This document shows, piece after piece, positions 33,392 through 41,625 of a stretch of DNA of 64,000 nt; within the stretch, counting starts at the first letter, position 1; every line of letters begins with the position of its first letter. Under the pieces are notes generated by a model. The model had not been told where the DNA came from and ran no database searches. It worked only from the letters and a program-made list of their open reading frames with translations. Location: NCBI GenBank assembly GCA_035560005.1, contig DATMAN010000054.1:1-64000 (forward strand), written 5' to 3'. Made by a program: the position numbers and the translations under genes. Origin of the DNA: Burkholderiales bacterium (GTDB lineage: Bacteria > Pseudomonadota > Gammaproteobacteria > Burkholderiales > Eutrophovitaceae).

Positions 33392-35047
33392 CTAGAGCCC
33401 GCCGCGGAATTTGTTGGTGATCGGGAAGCGCCAGTCCTTGCCGAAACCACGCGGGGTGATGCGGATTCCGACCGGCGCCTGGCGCCGCTTGTATTCGCTG
33501 ACGTGCAGCAGCTTCACCACGCGCTCCACATCCGCGCGGGGGAAGCCTTCGCGCACGATCTCGTCGATGCTGCGGTCTTGCTCGACGTAGCGTTGGACGA
33601 TCGCATCGAGCACGTCGTAGGGGGGCAGGCTGTCCTGGTCAGTCTGGTTCGGGCGCAGCTCCGCCGACGGCGGCCGGGCGATGACCCGTTCGGGAATCAC
33701 CTCGCAGACCGTGTTTCGATACCGCGCCAGCCGATACACCATTCCCTTGGTGATGTCCTTCAACACGTCGAAGCCGCCGGCCATGTCGCCGTAGAGCGTC
33801 GCATACCCGGTGCTCATTTCGCTCTTGTTGCCGGTGGTGAGCACGATCGACCCGAACTTGTTCGACAGTGCCATCAGCAGCGTCCCCCGGATGCGCGACT
33901 GAATATTCTCCTCCGTGGTATCGAAAGGCCGGTCCTTGAACTCGGGCGCGAGCGCGGCCAGAAAGCTGTCGAACACGGGGCGGATGGCGATCTCGCTGTA
34001 GCGCACGCCCAGCCGCGCGACAATGACGCGCGCGTCTTCCAGGCTGATGCTGGCGGTGAACTGCGACGGCATCATCACTGCATGCACCCGCTCCGGCCCC
34101 AGCGCGTCGGCCGCCACGCAGACGGTGAGTGCGGAGTCGATTCCGCCCGACAGCCCGATCAGCGCGCCGGGAAAGCCGTTCTTGCCGACATAGTCGCGCA
34201 CGCCGAGCGTCAGGGCCTTGTACACTGCCGCCTCCACGGACAGCTCCGGCGCGACAGGACCGGGCACGGGCTCGGCGCCGCGGAACTCGACCACGGCCAG
34301 ATCTTCCTCGAACGCGCGCAACTGCTGCGTCACGGCGCCGCGCACGTCCATGACGAAGGACTGGCCGTCGAACACCAGCTCATCCTGTCCGCCAACCCAG
34401 TTGCAGAACACCACCGGCATCCCGGCCTCCAGCACGCAGCCGCGCACCACTTCGTGGCGCGTGCGCTGCTTGCCCAGGTGATAGGGCGAAGCATTCAGCA
34501 CGACCAGCACCTGGGCGCCTGCTGCGCGCGCCGCCTTCGGCGCCTGGCGCTCTCCGGGCGAGGCGCGCAGAGGCTTGCCGGTGGCGAACGCGCGCTCCGG
34601 ACCCCAGACGTCCTGGCAGATGTTGACCCCGACCATCGTGCCCGCGACGTCGAACACGAGCGCGCCGCTTCCCGACTCGAAATAGCGTTCCTCGTCGAAC
34701 ACTTCCGAGTTGGGCAGGTCGCGCTTGTGGTAGGTGCCGGCCAGGCGCCCGCCCCGCAACAGCGAAGCGGCGTTATAGCGGCGGCCTTCCTGTACGTGGG
34801 GATGTCCCACCAGGACGTCGATGCCCTGGACTCTTGCCGCCAGCCGCTCGACCTCGCGCTGGCAGGCCGCGCAGAAGTCGTCCCGCAGCAGCAGATCTTC
34901 CGGCGGATAGCCGCAGATGGACAGTTCGGGTGTAAGGAGAAGATCGGCGCCGAGCGCTCTGGCGCGCTCGGCAAACTCCAGGATCCTGAGCGCGTTGCCG
35001 GACAGGTCGCCCACCGTGCAGTTGATCTGGGCGATCGCGATTCTCAT
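33392..35047 (-). CDS. nadE: Glutamine-dependent NAD+ synthetase
   Basis: 551 residues from the ATG at 35047 (MRIAIAQINCTVGDLSGNAL). The N-terminal nitrilase-fold glutaminase has Glu in LLTPELSICGYPP, Lys in YHKRDLPN and Cys in GVNICQDVWG. The C-terminal synthetase has the P-loop LIGLSGGIDSALT and TTGNKSEMSTGYATLYGD. It converts deamido-NAD to NAD using glutamine. It precedes glnB by 284 bases. Confidence 0.96.
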   Translation of the reverse strand: MRIAIAQINCTVGDLSGNALRILEFAERARALGADLLLTPELSICGYPPEDLLLRDDFCAACQREVERLAARVQGIDVLVGHPHVQEGRRYNAASLLRGGRLAGTYHKRDLPNSEVFDEERYFESGSGALVFDVAGTMVGVNICQDVWGPERAFATGKPLRASPGERQAPKAARAAGAQVLVVLNASPYHLGKQRTRHEVVRGCVLEAGMPVVFCNWVGGQDELVFDGQSFVMDVRGAVTQQLRAFEEDLAVVEFRGAEPVPGPVAPELSVEAAVYKALTLGVRDYVGKNGFPGALIGLSGGIDSALTVCVAADALGPERVHAVMMPSQFTASISLEDARVIVARLGVRYSEIAIRPVFDSFLAALAPEFKDRPFDTTEENIQSRIRGTLLMALSNKFGSIVLTTGNKSEMSTGYATLYGDMAGGFDVLKDITKGMVYRLARYRNTVCEVIPERVIARPPSAELRPNQTDQDSLPPYDVLDAIVQRYVEQDRSIDEIVREGFPRADVERVVKLLHVSEYKRRQAPVGIRITPRGFGKDWRFPITNKFRGGL

Positions 35048-35053
35048 GGTCGT

Positions 35054-35059
35054 ACTATA
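35054..35059 (-). promoter_or_regulatory. Candidate -10 box of nadE
   Basis: TATAGT on the minus strand inside the 31-base gap between divergent nadE and the FemAB-like gene. The predicted start of transcription falls at or within a base or two of the nadE ATG, which would make the message nearly leaderless. No Shine-Dalgarno is visible either. The -35 hexamer is poor. Confidence 0.3.
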
Positions 35060-35078
35060 GCATTCGCCTGTTTGCACC

Positions 35079-36224
35079 ATGAACGCGCGCCATGAAGTCG
35101 AAATCGTCGAGTCGCTCGAAAGCATCAGCGCCGTCGAGTGGGACGCGCTGAGCGGTAACGAGCCGTTTTGCTCCCACGCCTTTCTGAGTGCCCTGGAGAA
35201 CAGCGGGTGCGTGGGCGCCCGCTCGGGCTGGTCGCCGTGTCACCTGGTGATCCGCCGCTCGGGGCGCATCACCGGTGCGATGCCGCTGTACCGGAAGAGC
35301 CACTCGTATGGCGAATACGTCTTCGACTGGGCCTGGGCCGAAGCCTATCGCCGCCATGGGCTGCGCTACTACCCGAAACTGGTCAGCGCCGTACCCTTCA
35401 CACCGGTCACCGGCAGCCGTTTGCTCGCCAGCGATGCGGAAACAAAGGCTGCTCTGATCGCGGCGGCGCTTCGCTTCGCGGCCGAGCAGCGCATGTCTTC
35501 ACTGCACTGCCTGTTCCCGATCGCGCCGGAAGCGCAACTGATGCAACAGGCCGGGATGCTGATCCGGCAAACCGTGCAGTTCCACTGGCGAAACGACGGC
35601 TATTCGAGCTTCGACGATTTCCTGGGCCGCATGAACCACGACAAGCGCAAGAAGATCCGGCAGGAGCGGACAAAGCTGCGCGCGAGCGGCATCCGCCTGG
35701 AACGGCTGAGCGGGACCGAGGCCGGCGAGGCTCACTGGAAGTTCTTCTTCGATTGTTACCGCCGCACCTATCGGGCCCACCAGTCCACGCCCTATCTCAA
35801 TCTGGAGTTCTTCCTGCGGCTGGCGCACCTCATGCCGCAGCGCTTGTTGCTCTCGGTGGCAGTGCGCGACGGGCGCCCGATCGCATCGTCGTTGTGCGTG
35901 AGAGGCGAGAGCGCGCTGTACGGACGCTACTGGGGAGCTGTCGAATACCATCCCGGCCTGCACTTCGAGTGCTGCTACTACCAGCCCATCGAGCACTGCA
36001 TCGAACAGGGCATCGCCTGCTTCGAGGGCGGGGCGCAGGGCGAGCACAAGCTCGCGCGCGGGCTGTTGCCGATCCGCACGCTCTCGGCACACTGGTTGGC
36101 ACACCCACGATTCTTCGACGCGGTTGCCGATTTCCTGCGCCGCGAGCGGCGCGACGTCGAGCAGTATGTGGACGAACTCGGCGAGCACTCTCCGTTCAAG
36201 ACGCCGGCCGGGGCGCGCGATTGA
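35079..36224 (+). CDS. FemAB-like/GNAT-fold protein (DUF482, COG3146)
   Basis: 381 residues. Family features are CSHAFLSALENSGCVG near the start, GEYVFDWAWAEAYRRHGLRYYPKLV, FDDFLGRMNHDKRKKIRQER, and FEGGAQGEHKLARGLLP close to the end. The group has two GNAT-like domains related to peptidoglycan peptide transferases. No substrate has been shown for it as far as I know. It is intact and cytoplasmic. It is divergent from nadE and followed by an RraA-like gene after 83 bases. Confidence 0.88.
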   Translation: MNARHEVEIVESLESISAVEWDALSGNEPFCSHAFLSALENSGCVGARSGWSPCHLVIRRSGRITGAMPLYRKSHSYGEYVFDWAWAEAYRRHGLRYYPKLVSAVPFTPVTGSRLLASDAETKAALIAAALRFAAEQRMSSLHCLFPIAPEAQLMQQAGMLIRQTVQFHWRNDGYSSFDDFLGRMNHDKRKKIRQERTKLRASGIRLERLSGTEAGEAHWKFFFDCYRRTYRAHQSTPYLNLEFFLRLAHLMPQRLLLSVAVRDGRPIASSLCVRGESALYGRYWGAVEYHPGLHFECCYYQPIEHCIEQGIACFEGGAQGEHKLARGLLPIRTLSAHWLAHPRFFDAVADFLRRERRDVEQYVDELGEHSPFKTPAGARD

Positions 36225-36307
36225 CTCCGCTATACTCGCCGCACCTTCGCCTGCCGCACTTCATGCGGCGACAGGACAGACAGCAATCAACCGGAGGAGC
36301 ACACCCG

Positions 36308-36991
36308 ATGATCGGAGAGCCCGTCGCTTTGACCGTGCGCAGGCACATCGACCGCCCCTCGAAGACGTTGCTCAGGGCTTTTGCCGGCCGGCCGACGGGC
36401 TACGTCACCGACGCTCGCGATGGCGCGGGTTGCCTGGACGCCGCCATCAAGCCGCTCAAGCCCGACATGCGTTTCTGCGGCCCGGCCGTCACCGCCTTCT
36501 GCGGCCCGATGGACAATCTCGCGGCCATGGCGATTCTCGACTTCGCCAGGAAAGGCGACGTCATCGTGATCGCGACCACCGGCGATGAGACCGCGGCGAC
36601 GATCGGGGATCTGTGGGCCTTGTGGGCCAGGCGTATCGGCGTCGCGGCCATCGTCTGCGATGGATTGGTGCGCGATGTGCCCGGACTGCTCAAGGCGGGT
36701 ATCCCGGTGTTTGCACGCGGCGTGAAACCCAACTCGAGCTTCAAGCACGGGCCGGGGGAAATCAACATGGGTGTGTGCTGCGGGGGCGTCACGATCCATC
36801 CCGGCGACATCGTCAGCGGCGATCAGGACGGCGTAGTCGTTGTGCCGCTGGCGCGCGCGGCAGAAGTCGCCCGGCAGCTCGAGGAAGTGGAACGCAAGGA
36901 GGCCGAGGCCGAAGCGAAGGTCAAGCGCGGCGAGAAACTCAAGTTCTGGGATCCGGTCGCGCTGCAGGGACGGATTCGGTATGTGGACTGA
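36308..36991 (+). CDS. RraA-family protein (HMG/CHA aldolase-like)
   Basis: 227 residues from the ATG at 36308, preceded by GGAGGAG. Family features are AATIGDLWALWARRIGVAA, VCDGLVRDVPGLLKAG and PVFARGVKPNSS. In the aldolase branch the GDLWA...R...D residues bind magnesium and pyruvate, cleaving 4-hydroxy-4-methyl-2-oxoglutarate type acids; in the RraA branch the protein inhibits RNase E. The R and D residues of the aldolase site are present. The C-terminal helix after residue 195 is rich in Glu and Lys. Confidence 0.85.
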   Translation: MIGEPVALTVRRHIDRPSKTLLRAFAGRPTGYVTDARDGAGCLDAAIKPLKPDMRFCGPAVTAFCGPMDNLAAMAILDFARKGDVIVIATTGDETAATIGDLWALWARRIGVAAIVCDGLVRDVPGLLKAGIPVFARGVKPNSSFKHGPGEINMGVCCGGVTIHPGDIVSGDQDGVVVVPLARAAEVARQLEEVERKEAEAEAKVKRGEKLKFWDPVALQGRIRYVD

Positions 36992-37164
36992 GAGCGAGAC
37001 ACAAGGCGCGAGGCACGGCATGCGGGGAATCGGCTCGCGGCCTGCGGCCGCACTGACGGACGGGCTCACGGCCGAGCGCCGGCCATTGCCTGCGCCAACC
37101 GCATCGGAGTGCCGTTGTGGTCGAGCGCCTCGCGCCTCGCATATCGCAACTCGCGCCTAGCGCA

Positions 37165-37704
37165 ATGGTCTTCGACTACTACAAACGGCTTTCCCCCGCG
37201 CGCCAGAGCGTCTACCGCCAGAGCGACGCGATCACCTTCCTGCGGTTGCCGGATCCCGAGCCGCTGAGGCCGGCCGCGGCGCAGATCGAAGCGGCGCTCA
37301 GGAGCGAACAGCCCCGCATCGTGGAGGCGCTCTCGCAGCGCATCGCCGACGGCATCACCAATCAGCTCAAGGCACCAGGACTGCGCGTGCAGGTGCTGGC
37401 CGTGCGTCCCTCGAACGACAGGGGAGAGCTGCACGGTCTCTACCTGCCCGAGGAAGGGGGGAAGCCGGCCAAGATCCAACTATGGATGCGCACCGCGAAG
37501 CACAAGCGCGTGGTGGCCTATCGCAGCTTCCTGCGCACGCTGCTGCATGAAATTTGCCATCATCTCGACTACGAGCATTTCCATTTTCCGGAGACCTTCC
37601 ATACCGAAGGCTTCTACAATCGCGAGTCGAGCCTGTTCCGGCAGCTCGTGCCGGACGCGCCGGGCGGGCGAAGCCCCGCGGGATCGCAGCGCCAGGGGGA
37701 TTGA
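37165..37704 (+). CDS. Putative zinc metallopeptidase-like protein
   Basis: 179 residues from the ATG at 37165; a GTG at 37117 is possible. The clear feature is TLLHEICHHLDYEHFHFPE: an HExxH zinc motif followed by the downstream His/Glu region. No signal peptide is seen. I do not recognise a named family. Its stop is three bases from the next gene, so the pair is probably co-transcribed. Protease activity is inferred only from the zinc motif. Confidence 0.7.
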   Translation: MVFDYYKRLSPARQSVYRQSDAITFLRLPDPEPLRPAAAQIEAALRSEQPRIVEALSQRIADGITNQLKAPGLRVQVLAVRPSNDRGELHGLYLPEEGGKPAKIQLWMRTAKHKRVVAYRSFLRTLLHEICHHLDYEHFHFPETFHTEGFYNRESSLFRQLVPDAPGGRSPAGSQRQGD

Positions 37705-37707
37705 ACC

Positions 37708-38310
37708 ATGAGCATGTTTATGGGGTTTCTCGGCGTCGTCCTGCTCGCCGCGGTGATCTTCGGCTGGTACTGGCTTTACCGCAGAGTCCGCGGCGAAGAA
37801 GGTCCGCTCGCCCAGCTCTCGAAGAAGACCGGACGTACCGACGCGGCCGCAGAGCTGGAGGCCTTCATCGCAGCCTACCGCAGCGGCAAGGTCAGCGTGG
37901 CCGATGTGCGGGGTGCTGGCACAGGTGGCCAGAAGAGCGTCGTTGCGGCCGCTGCGCCAGTGCCCCGCGCGCCGCCGTCAGCCGCGAGCGAGCCGCCCGC
38001 CGCCGCGCTGCTGCGGCCGGAAGTCAAGCTCGCCTATCTGACGCTGCGCGCCGCCTTGCGTGATCACCACGTCTTTCCCAACGTCAGGCTTTCCGATCTC
38101 GGACGCGGCACAGCGCAAGGCAAGGTCGACCTGCTGGTCTGCGACCCGAAGTTCGCGATGATCGCCGCAGTCGATGTGATCGGTGGCGGCGCCCAGCCCG
38201 ACTCCGCCAAGGCCGCGTTCCTGCGCGAGTCCGGCATTCGCTACCTCAGATTTTCGACGGCTTCGATGCCCAAGCCCGCCGATATCCACACGCTGATCTA
38301 CCGCGCCTAG
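37708..38310 (+). CDS. Membrane-anchored DUF2726-like protein
   Basis: 200 residues. The N-terminal helix FMGFLGVVLLAAVIFGWYWLY anchors it. An Ala/Pro-rich linker follows (residues 70-100). The C-terminal part (LRPEVKLAYLTLRAALRDHHVFPNVRLSDL, LLVCDPKFAMIAAVDV, KAAFLRESGIRYLRF) has the layout of DUF2726, a restriction-endonuclease-like fold. The usual acidic and Lys residues of that nuclease fold are only partly visible, so activity is uncertain. It follows the metallopeptidase-like gene by three bases. Confidence 0.75.
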   Translation: MSMFMGFLGVVLLAAVIFGWYWLYRRVRGEEGPLAQLSKKTGRTDAAAELEAFIAAYRSGKVSVADVRGAGTGGQKSVVAAAAPVPRAPPSAASEPPAAALLRPEVKLAYLTLRAALRDHHVFPNVRLSDLGRGTAQGKVDLLVCDPKFAMIAAVDVIGGGAQPDSAKAAFLRESGIRYLRFSTASMPKPADIHTLIYRA

Positions 38311-38326
38311 AAATCCTCTTGCGGGA

Positions 38327-39193
38327 TCACAGCATCTCGAGGGGGCGGCGCCTGCTCGGCGGCGGAAACGCCGCGTCGAGTTCGGCGAAATCCTGCCGGG
38401 TCAGGCGCACGTCGAGCGCGCCGCGATTCTCGCGCAGGTGATCTAACGTCCCTGCCTTCGGAATCGCCACCACGCCCGCCTCGCGCAGCACCCATGCCAG
38501 CGCAACCTGCGCGGGCGTCGCGCCGTGCCGCTCGGCCACGCGCCTTAAAGTGCGGTTGTCGAGCACACGGCCCTGCTCGATCGGCGAGTAGGCCATGATG
38601 GGGATGCGGCGCCTGCGGCACCACGGCAGCAGGTCGTATTCGATGCCGCGCCGCGTGAGGTTGTACAGAACCTGGTCGACCACGCAGGCCTTGCCGCCAG
38701 GTACGGCCAGGAGCTCTTCCATCTCATCGACGTCGAGGTTGCTCACGCCCCAGTGACGGATCTTGCCGGCGGCAAGCAGGTCCTCGAAGCCGCGCACCGT
38801 CTCTTCCAGCGGATGGCTCGACGACCAGTGCAAGAGATACAGATCGAGCCGATCGGTCTTCAGGCGCTCGAGACTCGCATCGCAGGCACGGACAACGCCT
38901 TTGCGGCTGGCGTTGGACGGCAGCACCTTGCTAACCAGGAACACCTGGTCACGCAGGCCGGCGATCGCTTCGCCGACCAGGGTCTCGCAACGGCCATCGC
39001 CGTACATTTCCGCGGTATCGATCAGCGTCAGGCCGAGTTCGACGCCCAGCCGCAGCGCCGCGATCTCATCGCGGCGTCTGGCGCGGTCTTCGCCCATGAA
39101 CCAGGTACCCTGCCCCAGGACCGGTATGGTTTCTCCTCCGGGCAGCGCGATCCGAGGCACGGCTCTGGATGGGCTTTGCAGCTTGCGCGGCAT
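38327..39193 (-). CDS. Aldo/keto reductase
   Basis: 288 residues from the ATG at 39193. The catalytic tetrad is visible: Asp and Tyr in LIDTAEMYGDGRCE, Lys in FLVSKVLPSN, His in LYLLHWSSS. The cofactor-binding end VAIPKAGTLDHLRENRGAL is typical of NADPH-dependent members. The substrate cannot be told. An in-frame start at 39250 exists, but that stretch looks non-coding. It converges on the DUF2726 gene with 16 bases between the stops. Confidence 0.9.
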   Translation of the reverse strand: MPRKLQSPSRAVPRIALPGGETIPVLGQGTWFMGEDRARRRDEIAALRLGVELGLTLIDTAEMYGDGRCETLVGEAIAGLRDQVFLVSKVLPSNASRKGVVRACDASLERLKTDRLDLYLLHWSSSHPLEETVRGFEDLLAAGKIRHWGVSNLDVDEMEELLAVPGGKACVVDQVLYNLTRRGIEYDLLPWCRRRRIPIMAYSPIEQGRVLDNRTLRRVAERHGATPAQVALAWVLREAGVVAIPKAGTLDHLRENRGALDVRLTRQDFAELDAAFPPPSRRRPLEML

Positions 39194-39204
39194 CGTCTGG
39201 AGCT

Positions 39205-39408
39205 TCAGCCCTCGCCGCAGCAGGCCGCCTGCTGCACGGGCGGGCATCTCGCCGAACCGTAGGAGCAGAACACGCAACAGTCACCGGCTTTTGGCCGCAG
39301 CAGCCCGTGACAACCCGGGCACTCGAAGACTACGACGCAGGCGTCGAGCGGCATCTGCTCCTCGCTGGCAAGGCCGCACCGCGGGCAGACGAGGGTGGAT
39401 CGCAACAT
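39205..39408 (-). CDS. GDCCVxC-domain small zinc-binding protein
   Basis: 67 residues from the ATG at 39408 (a start at 39423 adds five). It has CxxC (LVCPRCG), CxxC (FECPGCHG) and the signature GDCCVFCSYGSARCPP. This matches the family annotated as GDCCVxC domain (seleno)proteins. Here the motif is all-cysteine. The function is unknown; a metal or redox role is likely from nine-plus Cys in 67 residues. It ends 11 bases before the aldo/keto reductase start, same strand, so the two are probably in one unit. Confidence 0.78.
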   Translation of the reverse strand: MLRSTLVCPRCGLASEEQMPLDACVVVFECPGCHGLLRPKAGDCCVFCSYGSARCPPVQQAACCGEG

Positions 39409-39771
39409 CGGCGAAGCGCTCACGCAAGTCGCGGTTTCCGGAGAGATTCCGTCCCGATTGTATGCAAAACCGGCCGGGTCGACCGGCCGTCAGTCAATCC
39501 AGCGGGATGGGGCTCCTGTTCTCCGCCAGTCAGGCGTCGAAACGCTGCAGCGCAGGATGGAGCGCGCGATTGCTCGACGCTGCGCGCCGCGCAGAAAATG
39601 TCCTTGAAGTCGCGCTGGAACTGGAACATGGTTCGAGGTCTTCCGCCCGGGAAAACCGAGTCGCATCCGGCAAGCACGGCCGCCGGCGGGCGGGAAACAG
39701 GACCTTTTCCGAAAACACGCCGAGGCGCTGCGCGCCGCAACCACTCATACGGGAATCAGGAACGGACTGCG
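39409..39771. other. Intergenic, divergent region before the TAXI gene
   Basis: 363 bases with no gene I can support. A GC hairpin, CGGCCGG (39471-39477) with CCGGCCG (39483-39489) over a 5-base loop, could be an operator or structural element. Several frames are open on both strands only because of high GC. Confidence 0.35.
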
Positions 39772-40824
39772 ATGAAACGGACCGAAGGCCCGGCATTCGA
39801 AGCGTGCGGGCGAGACCCGAGCCGGCACGCGGACGAGCTACACGGAATGATTTTGCGGATCGGGGTTCGCGCGCTCGAGGCGATGGCGCTATGCAGCCTG
39901 TTCGCCCTCGCGCCAGGCGGCCTTGACAGGGCTCAGGGCGCAGAGCCGGTCGTGCTGGTCCTCGGCACCGCAACACCCGGAGGCGGATTCACCGCCTACG
40001 GCGAGGCGCTCGTCGAAACCCTGAGCACGATCGACTCATCGCTTGCGATCCGGCTGCGAAGCACCGCGGGTAGCCAAGAGAACATCCCCTTGCTCGAGTC
40101 CGGCGCGATCGATCTCGGACTGGTCGAGGGCACGGCGGCGCACGAGGCGCTGAGCGGCATCGGACGCACGCCCGCGCGGCTCTCCGTGGTGGCGGCAATG
40201 TACCCCACGCCGGCGCTGTTCGCGGTGCGCGCCGATTCTCCGCACCGGACGATCGGGGATCTGAGAGGGCAGCGCGTGGTGTTCGGCGCGGCCGGCTCCG
40301 GGTTCGTGCTGGCGGCGCGCTACGTGCTGGATGGCCTTCGCCTCGACCTGGCAAAGGACTTCGACGCGGTGCTGCTGCAGAGCGCGAAGGACGGCCCGCC
40401 GATGGTGCTGAACGGCGAAGCCGCTGCGATGTGGGGAGGCGGCAGCGGCTGGCCGCCGTTCCAGCAGATCGCCGACGCCCCGAAAGGCGCGCGCTTCATC
40501 GCCCCGACCGCGGAGGAGATTGCGCGGATCCGCGCCCGGCACCCGTTCCTCAAACCCATGACGCTTCCCGCCGGCTCGTATCGTGGCCAGGATCGCGACA
40601 TTGCCACAATCGGCACCTGGAGCCTGATCCTCGCCCGGCCGGATCTGCCGGAAGAAGTGGTCTACCGTTTCGTCCGGGCATTGCACCGCTCGCAGCCGGC
40701 GTTGGGCGAGCGTCTCGCGCAAGCAGAAGCCACCACGCCCGCCGCCACGCTGGTCGCCGTGCCGCTCGCGCGGCTTCACTCTGGGACGGCGCGCTATCTC
40801 AGGGAGGTCGGCCTGACGCGCTGA
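39772..40824 (+). CDS. TAXI-family TRAP transporter solute-binding protein
   Basis: 350 residues from the ATG at 39772 (weak AGGAA upstream). An alternative ATG at 39847 gives a cleaner signal peptide (ILRIGVRALEAMALCSLFAL). The mature protein has LGTATPGGGFTAYGEALVE, TAGSQENIPLLESGAIDLGL, and LRGQRVVFGAAGSGFVLAAR, all typical of TAXI binding proteins for carboxylates or amino acids. No DctQM/fused membrane component is nearby, so it is an orphan here. It converges on the PNPOx-like gene. Confidence 0.86.
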   Translation: MKRTEGPAFEACGRDPSRHADELHGMILRIGVRALEAMALCSLFALAPGGLDRAQGAEPVVLVLGTATPGGGFTAYGEALVETLSTIDSSLAIRLRSTAGSQENIPLLESGAIDLGLVEGTAAHEALSGIGRTPARLSVVAAMYPTPALFAVRADSPHRTIGDLRGQRVVFGAAGSGFVLAARYVLDGLRLDLAKDFDAVLLQSAKDGPPMVLNGEAAAMWGGGSGWPPFQQIADAPKGARFIAPTAEEIARIRARHPFLKPMTLPAGSYRGQDRDIATIGTWSLILARPDLPEEVVYRFVRALHRSQPALGERLAQAEATTPAATLVAVPLARLHSGTARYLREVGLTR

Positions 40825-40837
40825 GGCCGCCGGGCAA

Positions 40838-40869
40838 CGATCCTGCCGCACTACCGCGCGGCAGGGTCG
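40838..40869. terminator. Hairpin between convergent TAXI and PNPOx-like genes
   Basis: CGATCCTGCCGC (40838-40849) pairs with GCGGCAGGGTCG (40858-40869) with one G-T pair and an 8-base loop. It overlaps the last codons of the PNPOx-like gene. It lacks a T-run, so termination is likely but not certain. Confidence 0.5.
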
Positions 40870-41450
40870 TCGGGCGGTAGCACTTCGCGAAACACCGGCC
40901 GCTGCTTCCACGCCGGAATCGGGGGGACGTAGCCCGCGCAGGGCGTATAGACCGATTCCTCCACGATCTGCATGCGGTGGATATAGCGCGGGCAGTTGGG
41001 AAAGATGGCCTCGGCGCGGACCCTCACGACCAGTTGCGCGCCGGCGAACTCCGGCAACAGCGCATCCTCGCCGCTGACGGTGGCCCGTCCGTTCACCCGC
41101 AACCGGCGCGGGCTTTCGAAGTCGATGAAAAGCAGGCCCACGGCCGGATTGACGAGCACGTTACCCAAGCTCTTGAACATGCCGTTGCCGTCGTAGCTGG
41201 GGAAAACCAGGGTGTGGTGGTCGACCACCCGCACGAATCCCGGCTTGCCGCCTTTGTACGAGCACTCGGGCCGCCCTTGCGCATCCGCCGTGGCCAGGAA
41301 GAAGAGCGGCCGGCTTTCGATGAAGGCCCGGTCTTCGTCGGTAAAGGCGTCGCGCGCAAGCACCTCCACCAGCCGGTCGGCCAGCCTGCGGGTGGAATAG
41401 CGATCCTGCAGCCGGCGCGATCCCTCGTGATACATCGGAATGTCAGCCAT
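40851..41450 (-). CDS. Pyridoxamine 5'-phosphate oxidase-like FMN-binding protein
   Basis: 199 residues from the ATG at 41450, with GGAGGAAGTC directly upstream. It has RPLFFLATADAQGRPECSYKGG, FPSYDGNGMFKSLGN, VGLLFIDFESPRRLRVNGRA and PRYIHRM. This is the split-barrel flavin fold of the general PNPOx-like group rather than PdxH. It probably reduces or oxidises a small substrate with FMN; which one is unknown. Confidence 0.85.
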   Translation of the reverse strand: MADIPMYHEGSRRLQDRYSTRRLADRLVEVLARDAFTDEDRAFIESRPLFFLATADAQGRPECSYKGGKPGFVRVVDHHTLVFPSYDGNGMFKSLGNVLVNPAVGLLFIDFESPRRLRVNGRATVSGEDALLPEFAGAQLVVRVRAEAIFPNCPRYIHRMQIVEESVYTPCAGYVPPIPAWKQRPVFREVLPPDDPAAR

Positions 41451-41625
41451 GACTTCCTCCCGCGGTAGACACTGCTGTCTCAAGATTAGCTGGCGGCCGC
41501 CGCAGCCGCCATACGCGTTGCAGCGTAGTCCCGGCCCGACCGCCTGCATGATGCAGGGCGCATGCCGCGATGCAGGAAGCGCCCCTCGCCGCTGCGGGGG
41601 GAGCGGGCGAAGGCGTAGGCCGACG

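Noticed and set aside
39469..39490. GC inverted repeat as a Rho-independent terminator
   Set aside because: It lies between divergent genes, where no terminator is needed, and has no T-run. Kept only as a possible operator in the intergenic entry.
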